IMG/VR virus record: IMGVR_UViG_3300021247_000520
Coordinates: 1-51,046 of that record
Source: a virus
Strand: one strand, 5' to 3'
DNA: 51,046 bases
Positions 21,331-30,172 of this stretch are shown in pieces; the stretch's first letter is position 1, and the number at the start of each line of letters is the position of its first letter. Made by a program: the position numbers and the translations under genes. The notes beneath the pieces are model-generated. The model searched no databases and had not been told where the DNA came from. It worked only from the letters and a program-made list of their open reading frames with translations.

Positions 21331-23634
21331 TCAATGTCCGTCTTTGAAATTTTTTGTTATTTGCGGAACTGCAACCAATTCAATGCTTAATTTAACAGTG
21401 TTTTCCATTTTTTCTTGAACTATAGCCTTAGCTTCATCTGCTCTAGAATCTTCTACTTCCATAAGTAGCTGATCATGGATTTGTGCACACACCCAACCAT
21501 TTATTCCTCGATTTTTAAATTCTCTATTTATAGCAATTGCTGATCTATTAACTATTGATGCTGCTAAAGACTGAATTTGAAAATTCATACAATTATTAAT
21601 TCCATTAACATAATCTCTCTTAACGCTTTTTATGGCTTCTACTCCATGTTCTCGTTCTAGTTGTTTTACGAAGTTATAGTCCAACATACCATCTCCTACT
21701 TTATCGTAAATAGCTTTTACTTTTGGAAGGTGACGAATTCGACCTAGTTGATTTTTTATAGAGCCTTGACTTTTAGTAAAGTCTTTTGAATCTTCCATCC
21801 ACTTTTTTAATTCAGGAAATCCATTTAAGTATCCATCTACCAATACTTTAGCTTCTTTTGTACTAACTCCTATATTCTTTCCTAATGCGTAAGCTCCCAT
21901 TCCATAAGGAATTCCTAAAGAATAAGCTTTAGCTTTATTTCTAAGTTGAGGAGCTACTTTTTTTAGAAAGTTATTTGCCTTTTTGTCAGCTGAGTACTCA
22001 TTTAATTTTTCTGTTTTTATCGCAATAGTAGAATAAAAGTCCCAGTTATTTCTAAAGATATCTTTAAGACCTTCGTCTCCAGATACATGAGAAAACACTT
22101 TTGGTTCGAGAGACTCATAATCGCAATCTATAAACACATTAGTGTGTTCTGGTATAAAAAACTCTCGAACTCGATTATTATATCTTAAGACTATAGGATC
22201 GTCTTCTCCCTCTTCTTTAGGTCTAGGTAGTTGTTGCATATCTGACCCATATCTTCCTGATACCGTAGCATGTTGTTTGTAATATGCGTAATATCGACCA
22301 TTCTCAGATCTCTCTAAAAATCTATCTACGTAAGTGGACTTTATCTTTAGCAATCTGTTATAGATTCTAAGGTTTTTTGCCCAGTCGTGCTTGTCTGCGA
22401 TGGATTGTATAAGATCGTCATCAAACTGTGGCTTGCCTTTCTTGGTTTGAGAAAGAGGTTTTATTCCCAGTGCTCCAAAAGCGATTTCACCTAATTGATC
22501 TTTTGACTGGATGTTGAAGTAAAGTCCATCGTTTTGTTCTTTCCACATTTCTAAACTAATCTTAGTGGCTAACGTGCTATCTAAGTACTTTTGATCTCCC
22601 GTAACTAAAAACTCTTTAAGATCACCGTCAGGCATAGATCTTATGTTAGCCTCGTTTAGATTGAACTTTCCAGTTTTTTCAGACTTAGGAAATTCTATGT
22701 CTAGAGCATTCATGTATCTATTGATCCACGCTCCTTTGTTAGTAAATGGATAAGCTTCAGTTGCTTTGATAATCACCCAGAGCTTCGTTTCTTGCTTAGA
22801 CATTAGTTGATTTGTTACTTCATCTAAGTATCTTTTCATCGTCTCCTGTATCTCTGTATTAGTCTTGGAGACTAACTCCATATCAAGCCTAACTCCCTTT
22901 TGTTCCATAGGAATAGTAACTTCCTTATAGAGCGGCATTACTTCGTCTTCAAAGAAAAGCTTATCGAGATCTTCTTCGTACAGTTTCTTTATAAAGTGAT
23001 TGTAGAGTCTTAGAGTTAAGTCCGTATCGGCAATGGCGTACTTTGCAAGTATGCTTAGATCAGCTTTCCAAATCTCGTAATTGTCTTTAGTAATAGATCC
23101 TCCGTTTGCTTTGATAGAAGTCTTAAGCTCTATCTGTTCTTCGTTAGCTTCTTTCTCTACGTCTAAACCGATATCTTTCTGAATGGACTTTGCCAATTCT
23201 TTGAGACCGAAAGGCTTTCCTGATCCGAATCCTGCGCCTTCCTCTTGAACTGTATGTACTAATAAAAGAGTATCGGCGTGTAAGCTAGAAAGTAGATCTA
23301 CTCCATAGAAGTTCTTTACGAACGGACCATCGAAAGCAAAGTTGTGTGCAATTATCTTTTTGCCAATAAGAAACGTAAGATACTTTTTTGCTAGATCGTG
23401 AGATAGAATGTCTTCTATGTAATTATCTACCAATTCTCCGTTAGAGAGAACCATCGTTGGAAGATAGTAACCTTGTCCTACTTCTGTAGAGACAGAAAAA
23501 CCAATTATTTTACCAGTCCTCGTGTTAAGACTATTGGTTTCTATATCGAAAGATACGATCTCTTTGTCTTTTACGTGAGCGATCATATCTTTAAACTTGG
23601 ACATACTGTCCACTAACACATAACTTTTTTCCAT
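21331..23634 (-). CDS. polA: Family A DNA polymerase with 3'-5' exonuclease
   Basis: The protein is 767 residues. The N-terminal DEDD proofreading domain is visible (FDIETNSL, AHNFAFDG, IADTDLTLRLY). Polymerase motif A is DCDYESLEP (catalytic D503 or D505), motif B RNKAKAYSLGIPYG (from about 565) and motif C IHDQLLMEV (about 719-727), where the usual HDE reads HDQ. No 5'-3' exonuclease domain is attached; a separate one is at 29134. It is the main replicative polymerase candidate. The 3' kilobase next to the homing endonuclease looks clearly more AT-rich than the rest. Confidence 0.93.
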   Translation of the reverse strand: MEKSYVLVDSMSKFKDMIAHVKDKEIVSFDIETNSLNTRTGKIIGFSVSTEVGQGYYLPTMVLSNGELVDNYIEDILSHDLAKKYLTFLIGKKIIAHNFAFDGPFVKNFYGVDLLSSLHADTLLLVHTVQEEGAGFGSGKPFGLKELAKSIQKDIGLDVEKEANEEQIELKTSIKANGGSITKDNYEIWKADLSILAKYAIADTDLTLRLYNHFIKKLYEEDLDKLFFEDEVMPLYKEVTIPMEQKGVRLDMELVSKTNTEIQETMKRYLDEVTNQLMSKQETKLWVIIKATEAYPFTNKGAWINRYMNALDIEFPKSEKTGKFNLNEANIRSMPDGDLKEFLVTGDQKYLDSTLATKISLEMWKEQNDGLYFNIQSKDQLGEIAFGALGIKPLSQTKKGKPQFDDDLIQSIADKHDWAKNLRIYNRLLKIKSTYVDRFLERSENGRYYAYYKQHATVSGRYGSDMQQLPRPKEEGEDDPIVLRYNNRVREFFIPEHTNVFIDCDYESLEPKVFSHVSGDEGLKDIFRNNWDFYSTIAIKTEKLNEYSADKKANNFLKKVAPQLRNKAKAYSLGIPYGMGAYALGKNIGVSTKEAKVLVDGYLNGFPELKKWMEDSKDFTKSQGSIKNQLGRIRHLPKVKAIYDKVGDGMLDYNFVKQLEREHGVEAIKSVKRDYVNGINNCMNFQIQSLAASIVNRSAIAINREFKNRGINGWVCAQIHDQLLMEVEDSRADEAKAIVQEKMENTVKLSIELVAVPQITKNFKDGH

Positions 23635-23637
23635 AAA

Positions 23638-23805
23638 CTACTTTTTTTTGTAAGGTACCTTCTTATTCAGGGTATTTCTACGTCTTTCGCATCCACAATC
23701 TTCTTTACCAAGTAACTTAGCAATCTTTTTAGCAAGAATATCTATGCCAAAGAAATGAGTTATCTTAGCGATTGTATCTCCTAATCCTTTACTTTTTGAT
23801 GTCAT
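23638..23805 (-). CDS. Small basic protein (55 aa)
   Basis: The frame from ATG at 23805 to TAG at 23638 encodes a 55-residue protein with an N-terminal amphipathic helix (LGDTIAKITHFFGIDILA), a DCGCERRR cluster and a lysine-rich end. It overlaps the preceding gene by 17 bases and ends three bases before polA begins, which fits tight operon packing. The function is unknown; DNA binding is possible. Confidence 0.6.
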   Translation of the reverse strand: MTSKSKGLGDTIAKITHFFGIDILAKKIAKLLGKEDCGCERRRNTLNKKVPYKKK

Positions 23806-23989
23806 TGATCTTTTGTTCTAGTTCTTTTACTTCTTTTCCGAAAGTTCCTACCAATATCGCCATTTGAGTCCAAACTTGATCTATTTGGTCTTTAAGCTTA
23901 TAAATAGATCTCCATTGAAAGACTTGTACTATCATTAGTATACCGATAATCGATAGGTAAACTGTTTCAGGCGTAACTGTTAGTGTCAT
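23789..23989 (-). CDS. Small membrane protein with coiled coil (66 aa)
   Basis: Residues about 9-28 form a hydrophobic helix (VYLSIIGILMIVQVFQW), followed by a charged coiled coil (KLKDQIDQVW, EVKELEQKINDIKK). This layout is typical of phage membrane accessory proteins such as spanin or holin partners, but the position among replication genes does not help. The function is unknown. Confidence 0.5.
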   Translation of the reverse strand: MTLTVTPETVYLSIIGILMIVQVFQWRSIYKLKDQIDQVWTQMAILVGTFGKEVKELEQKINDIKK

Positions 23990-24016
23990 ATATGTAACCT
24001 TTTATGTAAATATAAA

Positions 24017-24199
24017 CTAATCCTCTGATTCTGACTGTTTTATCTCTGCAGTCCCCTTGACCCACTTTGGATCAAAGGGGCAGTGAATGCACTCTTTACC
24101 ACAGCAGTAACCTCTAATTTTGTGATAAAGTTCTGTCATAACTATTCTACCATCGTGCAAATAGTAGTGAACTCCCTCTATGAACGGTGTCGTAATCAT
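24017..24199 (-). CDS. Small cysteine-cluster protein (DUF5522-like)
   Basis: The 60-residue protein has RGYCCGKECIHCPF, which matches the CC-G-x-x-C-x-H-C-P pattern of the uncharacterised DUF5522 family. The four cysteines could bind a metal or iron-sulfur cluster. It begins directly after the ribonucleotide reductase large subunit stop, with ATG one base away, so it is co-expressed with it. Confidence 0.6.
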   Translation of the reverse strand: MITTPFIEGVHYYLHDGRIVMTELYHKIRGYCCGKECIHCPFDPKWVKGTAEIKQSESED

Positions 24200-25849
24200 T
24201 TACGCTTCACATGATACGCAATTCAGTATATCTCTGGTAAAAGCTTGCGCTGCGTTTACTGAGTACTGATAATATAATGCTTTGATTCCAAGTTCTTCCG
24301 CTTCTAATATAAGAGCGTTTACGTCTTTGGTAGGAATAGAAGGATGTACCATCAAGTTAAGAGACTGACCCTGATCGATATACTTTTGACGCTGAGAAGC
24401 TTGAATAATAACTTCTCGTTGAGAAATTTCTGCGAATGTCTTAAACACAAGCTTTTCGTGATCGCTCAAGAAATCCAAGTGCTGTACGCTTCCAGCGTTC
24501 ATAAGAATGCTGTTCCATACCTCTTGAGTGTTCTTTCCTTTCTCTTCAAGTATCTTTTCTAGGTGAGCGTTCTTTACCGTAAATTTAATCTTAGCAAGAT
24601 CTTTTATGTAATAGTTTGCTTTTGCTGGTTCGTTAGACTCTGAAACTTGGCCTAAGATGAATGCTGAAGACTTTGTTGGTGCATCTGCGTTTAAGGTAGT
24701 GTTTCTTCTTCCGTATCCCTTAAGCATTTCAGGTTCTCCAAACATTTCTGCAAGTTCTGCTGACGCTTTATAAGATTCCTCTTTTATGAATTTGGCGATC
24801 TTTACGTTGTATAGTTTTGCTTCTAATGATTCAAATGCAATCATCTTGCTTTGCAAGTAACTGTGCCATCCCAATCTGCCAAGACCCAAAGCTCTGTGCT
24901 TTTTTGCGAATGTCACTGCTCTTTCCATGAATTTTATTTCGGAAGCTTTTTCGATAAACTCTTCCATCACAGTATCTAAGAAATAAACCATCAGCTTAAC
25001 TGCGTCTGTTTCGTACCACTCATCGAAGTGCAGTAGATTCATAGAAGACAAACAACACACGAAAGACTCATCTTCGTTAGAAGGCAGCATAATCTCTGAA
25101 CATAGATTAGACGCGTAGATTTTTCTGTTCTTGTCTTTGTATACGTCTACGGTGTTATTGTTAGCGTTGTCCGTAAACTGAATGTACGGGTAACCGAACT
25201 CTGCTCTAATTTGAAGTACTTTTGCCCACACTTTTCTTTTTTGAGCATCACCTTCTTTCATCTCTTTTAACCATTGACTTGGAACACACACACCGAAAGA
25301 TAGATCTTGTATTGGACTTCCTTCGCCTCTAATGGTTAAGAATTCCATGATGTCTTCGTGATCGATGTCTAAGTAAGCAGCAAAGTTACCTCTTCTTGTT
25401 TTTCCTTGACTCACTACTGTTATCAACTTATCGAACAGTTGCATTTGATGAACAGCTCCTGCTGATTGACCGTTATCCTTTATTTCAGATCCTCTTGGTC
25501 TTAGCTTTCCAAAATATGCAGAAGTTCCTCCGCCCATCTTAGTCATCATTCCAACTTCTGCTATGTTGTGTAGGATGCTTTCCATGTTATCGTCTACGTA
25601 AGATCCGAAGCAAGAAATGGGAAGTCCTCTGTTAGTTCCGTAGTTTGTCCATACTGGAGTAGAAAGACTGTACCAACCTTTTTGAATGTTTTCTTTGAAT
25701 CGCTTTCCGAAGTCTTTTATGCCGAGTCTCCTTTCAGCTTCTGCGCATATAATATCAACTCTTTCATCTAAGCTTTGTCCGACCAATAAATAATCTCTCT
25801 CTAAAAAAGTCTGACTCTCAGCGGTTAACCACCTGTATTTATTTTCCAT
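24200..25849 (-). CDS. nrdA: Ribonucleotide reductase class I, large subunit
   Basis: The 549-residue protein carries the class I alpha signatures: SCFGSYVD with the first redox Cys, NLCSEIMLP with the thiyl-radical Cys and catalytic Glu, the partner Cys in FVCCLSSMNL, and a C-terminal CVSC pair that takes electrons from thioredoxin. It is shorter than E. coli NrdA (about 760), and no N-terminal ATP-cone is visible, so overall allosteric shut-off may be missing. It pairs with the small subunit four bases upstream. Confidence 0.93.
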   Translation of the reverse strand: MENKYRWLTAESQTFLERDYLLVGQSLDERVDIICAEAERRLGIKDFGKRFKENIQKGWYSLSTPVWTNYGTNRGLPISCFGSYVDDNMESILHNIAEVGMMTKMGGGTSAYFGKLRPRGSEIKDNGQSAGAVHQMQLFDKLITVVSQGKTRRGNFAAYLDIDHEDIMEFLTIRGEGSPIQDLSFGVCVPSQWLKEMKEGDAQKRKVWAKVLQIRAEFGYPYIQFTDNANNNTVDVYKDKNRKIYASNLCSEIMLPSNEDESFVCCLSSMNLLHFDEWYETDAVKLMVYFLDTVMEEFIEKASEIKFMERAVTFAKKHRALGLGRLGWHSYLQSKMIAFESLEAKLYNVKIAKFIKEESYKASAELAEMFGEPEMLKGYGRRNTTLNADAPTKSSAFILGQVSESNEPAKANYYIKDLAKIKFTVKNAHLEKILEEKGKNTQEVWNSILMNAGSVQHLDFLSDHEKLVFKTFAEISQREVIIQASQRQKYIDQGQSLNLMVHPSIPTKDVNALILEAEELGIKALYYQYSVNAAQAFTRDILNCVSCEA

Positions 25850-25853
25850 CGTC

Positions 25854-26828
25854 TTAGAATAAATCGTTTTCTGTTATGCTTTTTGTTTTCTTTGAATATG
25901 ACACTGGTTTTTTGTTAAAGAAGTCAGTGTTTACTTCTGCGTAAATTTCTTCATCGAACCATTGAAGTTGTTTTACTAGTTCCTCGTTTATTTCGAATAT
26001 CTTTTCTCCACCAATCATTTCTAAAGACGCGTTAAACCTAGTTTTTATGTATTCTTTGATTACGTCTTTTGGAATAAAGTCTACTTCTCCCTCTTGAAAA
26101 ATCCAATCGATGATTTGGCTTTCTGCTTCGTTAGCTTTCTTACAAGCTCTGTATATCTTGTGATAAAACTCTTCGTTAAACCAATCTGGGTGTTCTTTCT
26201 TTACTTGATTAATGATGTAAGTTCCAAGCAAAGCGTGTATCGCTTCTTCTTTTTGAGTAGCTTGTACAACGTTATCTATGTCTTTAAGAACGTTCTTGTG
26301 CTTGTTAAATGCCTTGATAACAGCAAACTGGCTGAATAGACTTACGTTCTCAATGAACAAAGAGAATAGCGCTAATGTTAGCGTATAGTTTTCGTTTGTG
26401 TTGTCGGATGCTCCTTTTAGATATTTTGTCAAGTAATCCACACGACCCTGTATAACTGGCTCCTGTAAAAGAAGTTCAAAGTCACCGTTAAGGTTGAGTA
26501 CTTCTAACAAGTGAGAATATGCTCTTTCGTGACGCACTTCAGACTCTGCAAAAGTTGCACCTACAGCATTGAACTCAGGCTTGGGAAACCTGTCATAAAG
26601 CTTACCCCAGAACGCTTTTACGCTTACTTCTATTTGAGAGATGGCGAGTAAAGTATTTTTTACTGCGTTCTTCTCTTTAGCATCAAGTTTTGTGTGAAAA
26701 TCGTGGATATCGCTTTGGAAATTCCATTCTGTGTGGATCCAATAACTGTGGTTGATAGCGTCAACGTAACTAAGCACTTCAGGGTACTCAAATGGCTTAA
26801 AATTAACTCGCTTCTTAAAAATACTCAT
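25854..26828 (-). CDS. nrdB: Ribonucleotide reductase class I, small subunit
   Basis: The 324-residue protein has the ferritin-like diiron motifs ESEVRHERAYSHLL and KEEAIHALLG, plus a helix FIENVSLFSQFAVI. It generates the radical that activates the large subunit. Gene order beta-alpha is tight, with four bases between. It follows a 113-base gap holding a promoter-like motif and a small hairpin, so it is probably the start of a transcription unit. Confidence 0.93.
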   Translation of the reverse strand: MSIFKKRVNFKPFEYPEVLSYVDAINHSYWIHTEWNFQSDIHDFHTKLDAKEKNAVKNTLLAISQIEVSVKAFWGKLYDRFPKPEFNAVGATFAESEVRHERAYSHLLEVLNLNGDFELLLQEPVIQGRVDYLTKYLKGASDNTNENYTLTLALFSLFIENVSLFSQFAVIKAFNKHKNVLKDIDNVVQATQKEEAIHALLGTYIINQVKKEHPDWFNEEFYHKIYRACKKANEAESQIIDWIFQEGEVDFIPKDVIKEYIKTRFNASLEMIGGEKIFEINEELVKQLQWFDEEIYAEVNTDFFNKKPVSYSKKTKSITENDLF

Positions 26829-26849
26829 CTTTGTACAATAGTTTTAACT

Positions 26850-26870
26850 GTGGAATTTTATAGTTTCCAC
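26850..26870 (-). promoter_or_regulatory. Small hairpin in nrdB leader
   Basis: GTGGAA and TTCCAC (6 bp) enclose a nine-base AT-rich loop, 22 to 42 bases before the nrdB start. It may affect translation or mRNA stability; no terminator-like U-run follows. Confidence 0.35.
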
Positions 26871-26917
26871 CAGGGTTTTTATCAATAAATTTTACTAAAT
26901 ATCTAACTTCTGGAGCA

Positions 26918-26925
26918 ATAAATAT
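26918..26925 (-). promoter_or_regulatory. Candidate promoter motif ATATTTAT
   Basis: It lies 89 bases before nrdB in the gap behind the DnaB gene, in CGGATATTTATTGC. Confidence 0.45.
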
Positions 26926-26941
26926 CCGTGTAAGTAGATCA

Positions 26942-28315
26942 TTATAATCCTAGTTCAAAGAACTTTGATTTTAGATACTGTTTTTCGTCTGTAGAAAAAT
27001 TAGACTTATTTACTGGCTTCATTTGATCCGAGGCGTTAGATAATTCCTCTTCTCCGAGTTCCGAATTCTCTATCAGTATGTTTCCGTTAGACGTGTTTAT
27101 TTTTGCTCCGTAAGTCATACCGTCTTGACCAAATCGATTCTTCATGATGTGCATCCTTGCTGTACCGCTTGCTTTGTCCTTTCTTTTCCTTGACCAAGAC
27201 ATGATAAAGTCTGCGATCATGATCTTACCGTAAGATCCTGCGGCTTTGTCTCCCTCGATCACATCGTCGTTAGCTCCTGCTCTGTTTACCTGAGACACTG
27301 TCCACACCGGCATTTTAAACTGCCTTGCCATTCCTTTAGTTGCTGTATACACGTCGTCGATCTCGTCTCTTCTTTCTGAAGATCTGCTTTTTGACTTAAG
27401 TAAATCTACGTAATCTATGATGATTAGATCAGGTGTTTTTCCTAGTGTGATACATTTTTGTATGTGAGACTCGATAGTAGATATCGTAGTCTTTCCCATT
27501 GGATATTCCTTAACGGTTAGTTTTCCTGGTAGTTTTTCAATCGCTTTTTCTATTTCTGGTCTGTGCAAGTGAATCTGTTGAAAATCAATGCCAGTGAATA
27601 TAGAATCGTATCTTTTACCTACATACTCTTGAGAAAGTTCTAGTGTATAGTGGTTAACGTTATAACCAAGTTTGACTGCTTCAGCTCCAAGATTAATAAG
27701 GATCCATGATTTTCCTGCTCCTGGACTACCGAATACAATTCCAAAATCTCCGCTACCGAGTCCACCCATAAGAAGCTCATTAACTTTAGGCCAAGGAGTT
27801 CCCATTGGTCTGCGATCTTCGTTTCTGTATCGACTTTCGATGTCCTTTTCGTATTCCATTCCGATAAGCTTATCTTGACCAGATTTTAGAGCTCTATCGA
27901 TTATGGTTCTAATATCGTCGTATTGTCCTCGACCAAGCAAGTCTACTGAGGTTAATAATGCTTTCTTTAACTGTTGGTTTTTACAGAAGTTACTAAACTC
28001 CTCTTCTACGTAAACCCTATCGTCATTGGAGCTCTTCAGAGCTTCTCTGAGCTGTTCAGCTACACTTACCTTTAGTACTTCATTGTCCATCTTTTTAACC
28101 TCGATGGATAAGTACTCAGGCGTTGGATTAGTGTGATACTTCTGAAAATAGGAAAGAGTGTGTTTAATGATCCACTGATGACTTGGATTATCGAATTCTT
28201 CTGGATCTAATACGTCTACGATGTTTTGTAGGAATTCTTTGTGCTTTAGTAAGCTAGAGATAACCTTAATTTGAAAACCGTTGCCATAACTATTTAACGT
28301 GTTCAGCACTGCCAT
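26942..28315 (-). CDS. DnaB-like replicative helicase
   Basis: The 457-residue protein has an N-terminal DnaB-type helical domain, Walker A GSPGAGKS at 196-203, Walker B in LIIIDYVDLL near 305, and the later VSQVNRAG and DFIMSWSRKRK segments of the RecA-like DnaB core. It unwinds DNA at the fork as a hexamer. No primase domain is attached. A homing endonuclease gene separates it from the flap nuclease gene. Confidence 0.92.
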   Translation of the reverse strand: MAVLNTLNSYGNGFQIKVISSLLKHKEFLQNIVDVLDPEEFDNPSHQWIIKHTLSYFQKYHTNPTPEYLSIEVKKMDNEVLKVSVAEQLREALKSSNDDRVYVEEEFSNFCKNQQLKKALLTSVDLLGRGQYDDIRTIIDRALKSGQDKLIGMEYEKDIESRYRNEDRRPMGTPWPKVNELLMGGLGSGDFGIVFGSPGAGKSWILINLGAEAVKLGYNVNHYTLELSQEYVGKRYDSIFTGIDFQQIHLHRPEIEKAIEKLPGKLTVKEYPMGKTTISTIESHIQKCITLGKTPDLIIIDYVDLLKSKSRSSERRDEIDDVYTATKGMARQFKMPVWTVSQVNRAGANDDVIEGDKAAGSYGKIMIADFIMSWSRKRKDKASGTARMHIMKNRFGQDGMTYGAKINTSNGNILIENSELGEEELSNASDQMKPVNKSNFSTDEKQYLKSKFFELGL

Positions 28316-28327
28316 AACTTTTTGTTT

Positions 28328-29119
28328 TTAATTTTTATACTTCCAAATATATCCTCCTGCGGATTTTCTTTTTCCTAAACAAACTTGATCTATATGAAAA
28401 ATGTTTAGTTCTGTCTTAGCGTTTATTATACAATTCCAAGATTTTATGAAATTGCCTTGTAAATCAAATTGATCTACTTTTTTTGCTCTAGGATTATTCT
28501 CTTTTTGCTTAGACTCTTTCATTTTTTTGCGAGATTCTTCATTTTTCATAGGATGTCTATCACTATTCATATATGATTTTATAGTGCTAACGAATTTTTC
28601 GCTTTGTTTTTTTCCCCACATTGGAGTGCCCTCTCCTTTTTTTCCATACCAATATGCATTGCTTCCTGAAAATTTATCACTATGTTTAATTTTGCGTTCT
28701 TTAGTCCACTTTGATTTTATTTTTTCAGATACATACTGCGGTCTTCCTTTTTTCCATCCATCGTCTATGTAATTTGATAGATCTTTATCGTTTATAAACT
28801 TTGATTTCTCTTCTTTATAAATTGATATTTTTCCATAATTGTAACTACTATACTCCCCTCCATCTGTTAAATTAACTAACGAGCCCAATCCCAAATCTTT
28901 TCTACCATATTTTTTAACAAGATCTCTTTCTATTTGTCCTGCTTCTTCTATAGTAATATTTTCTGCAACTATTTCTACTAAAATTTGAGATTCACTTATT
29001 ACATTTTGCCAATCTATAGATCTTCCATGAAATACTTCTGATCTTTGTCGGGTCTTACCTATTCCTACATAAAATATTTCATTAGTGTCCAATCTTCGAT
29101 GTTGATATACAATTGCCAT
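28328..29119 (-). CDS. GIY-YIG-type homing endonuclease (YQHRR variant) with NUMOD1
   Basis: The 263-residue protein begins VYQHRRLDTNEIFYVGIGK, a divergent GIY-YIG start in which VYQHR replaces GIY and YVG replaces YIG. The middle has NUMOD3-type beads (SNAYWYGKKGEG, TPMWGKKQSE) and the C-terminus is a NUMOD1-like block (VDQFDLQGNFIKSW ... SAGGYIWKYKN). It is a paralogue of the enzyme at 43738. It sits between helicase and flap nuclease genes and lacks the kissing-loop leader. Confidence 0.82.
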   Translation of the reverse strand: MAIVYQHRRLDTNEIFYVGIGKTRQRSEVFHGRSIDWQNVISESQILVEIVAENITIEEAGQIERDLVKKYGRKDLGLGSLVNLTDGGEYSSYNYGKISIYKEEKSKFINDKDLSNYIDDGWKKGRPQYVSEKIKSKWTKERKIKHSDKFSGSNAYWYGKKGEGTPMWGKKQSEKFVSTIKSYMNSDRHPMKNEESRKKMKESKQKENNPRAKKVDQFDLQGNFIKSWNCIINAKTELNIFHIDQVCLGKRKSAGGYIWKYKN

Positions 29120-29126
29120 TTTTATT

Positions 29127-29134
29127 ATAAATAT
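29127..29134 (-). promoter_or_regulatory. Candidate promoter motif ATATTTAT
   Basis: It lies eight bases before the homing endonuclease ATG and overlaps the last base of the upstream gene. Confidence 0.4.
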
Positions 29135-30171
29135 TACTTATATCGGCTAAGATTGTGAAAATTAGTAAAAATCCAATTTTGTAAGTTGTTTATCGCTCCA
29201 CCTAAACCATCTTCGTCATACATCTTCATAAACTCTTTAGAATCTAACGTTTTGCAAGGATTATCGATCATGTTGTGTATATCAACTATAGAATCTTCTG
29301 GTATGTTTGGATTTCTTAGGTCCATCAACTTCTCGTTTATTCTTAGTTGGTACTCGTAATTTTTTATACTCGCAAAGTTTTTTCCTTCTGTCTTTTTTGC
29401 TTTGTCTATAATCTCGTCTAGAGTAATTACTTCGTCGTCTTTTAATTCAGGATACATTTTGGCAAGCGTCTTTTGACCGATACCTTTTACTCCTGGAACG
29501 TTATCTCCATTATCACCGAGTATTACCTTTTGCATTAAGAAATTATTTGGAGAAGAATCGTACTCTTTAATTATAGTCTTCTCGTCGTAAAACTTTTTCT
29601 TCGTAGGCGAATATACGGAAATTCTTTCAGATACTAACTGTAAATAGTCTCGGTCGCTTGATACTATCGTAACGTTTCCTTCTAGCTTGGTAGCAATGTA
29701 TCCTATAACGTCGTCTGCTTCTATTTTGTCTACCGATAGTAGATCTACTGGCAAACACTTTAAGTAGTCTACGAGTCTTGTAAGCTGATTGGTGATGGCT
29801 TCTGACTCTTGTTGTTGGTTATCGAAAAGATCCCAATTGGTAACTCTTCTCACTCCTCTGTTAGCTTTGTATTCTGGGTATAGGTATCTTTTGTTTGTTG
29901 ATCCGCCTTTACCGTCAAAGACTAAGATAACCCTGGTGGGTCTAACTAGATTGATCGTGTATGATAGCGATCTTAAAAATCCAGTTAGACCTCCAATGTG
30001 GTTACCAGAGGGATTAAGGTGACGAATAACAGTAAAAGATCTTAGAAAGCTATTCAAAGAATCCACTATTAGGACTCTATCGTTTACTGATAGTTCTTTC
30101 TCTTGCACAACTTCCTTTATTGACTCTTTATTGCCTAAAGAATCAAATAGCTTTTTCTGTTCTGGTGTCAT
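29134..30171 (-). CDS. 5'-3' exonuclease / flap endonuclease (T4 RNase H type)
   Basis: The 345-residue protein has the FEN/5'-nuclease motifs: VLIVDSLNSF, VFDGKGGSTNKRYLYPEYKA (arch region), EADDVIGYIA, VSSDRDYLQL, and GDNGDNVPGVKGIGQKTL (helix-hairpin-helix with metal acids). It removes RNA primers and flaps on the lagging strand, replacing the domain missing from the phage polymerase. It follows UvsX by one base. Confidence 0.92.
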   Translation of the reverse strand: MTPEQKKLFDSLGNKESIKEVVQEKELSVNDRVLIVDSLNSFLRSFTVIRHLNPSGNHIGGLTGFLRSLSYTINLVRPTRVILVFDGKGGSTNKRYLYPEYKANRGVRRVTNWDLFDNQQQESEAITNQLTRLVDYLKCLPVDLLSVDKIEADDVIGYIATKLEGNVTIVSSDRDYLQLVSERISVYSPTKKKFYDEKTIIKEYDSSPNNFLMQKVILGDNGDNVPGVKGIGQKTLAKMYPELKDDEVITLDEIIDKAKKTEGKNFASIKNYEYQLRINEKLMDLRNPNIPEDSIVDIHNMIDNPCKTLDSKEFMKMYDEDGLGGAINNLQNWIFTNFHNLSRYK

Positions 30172-30172
30172 A

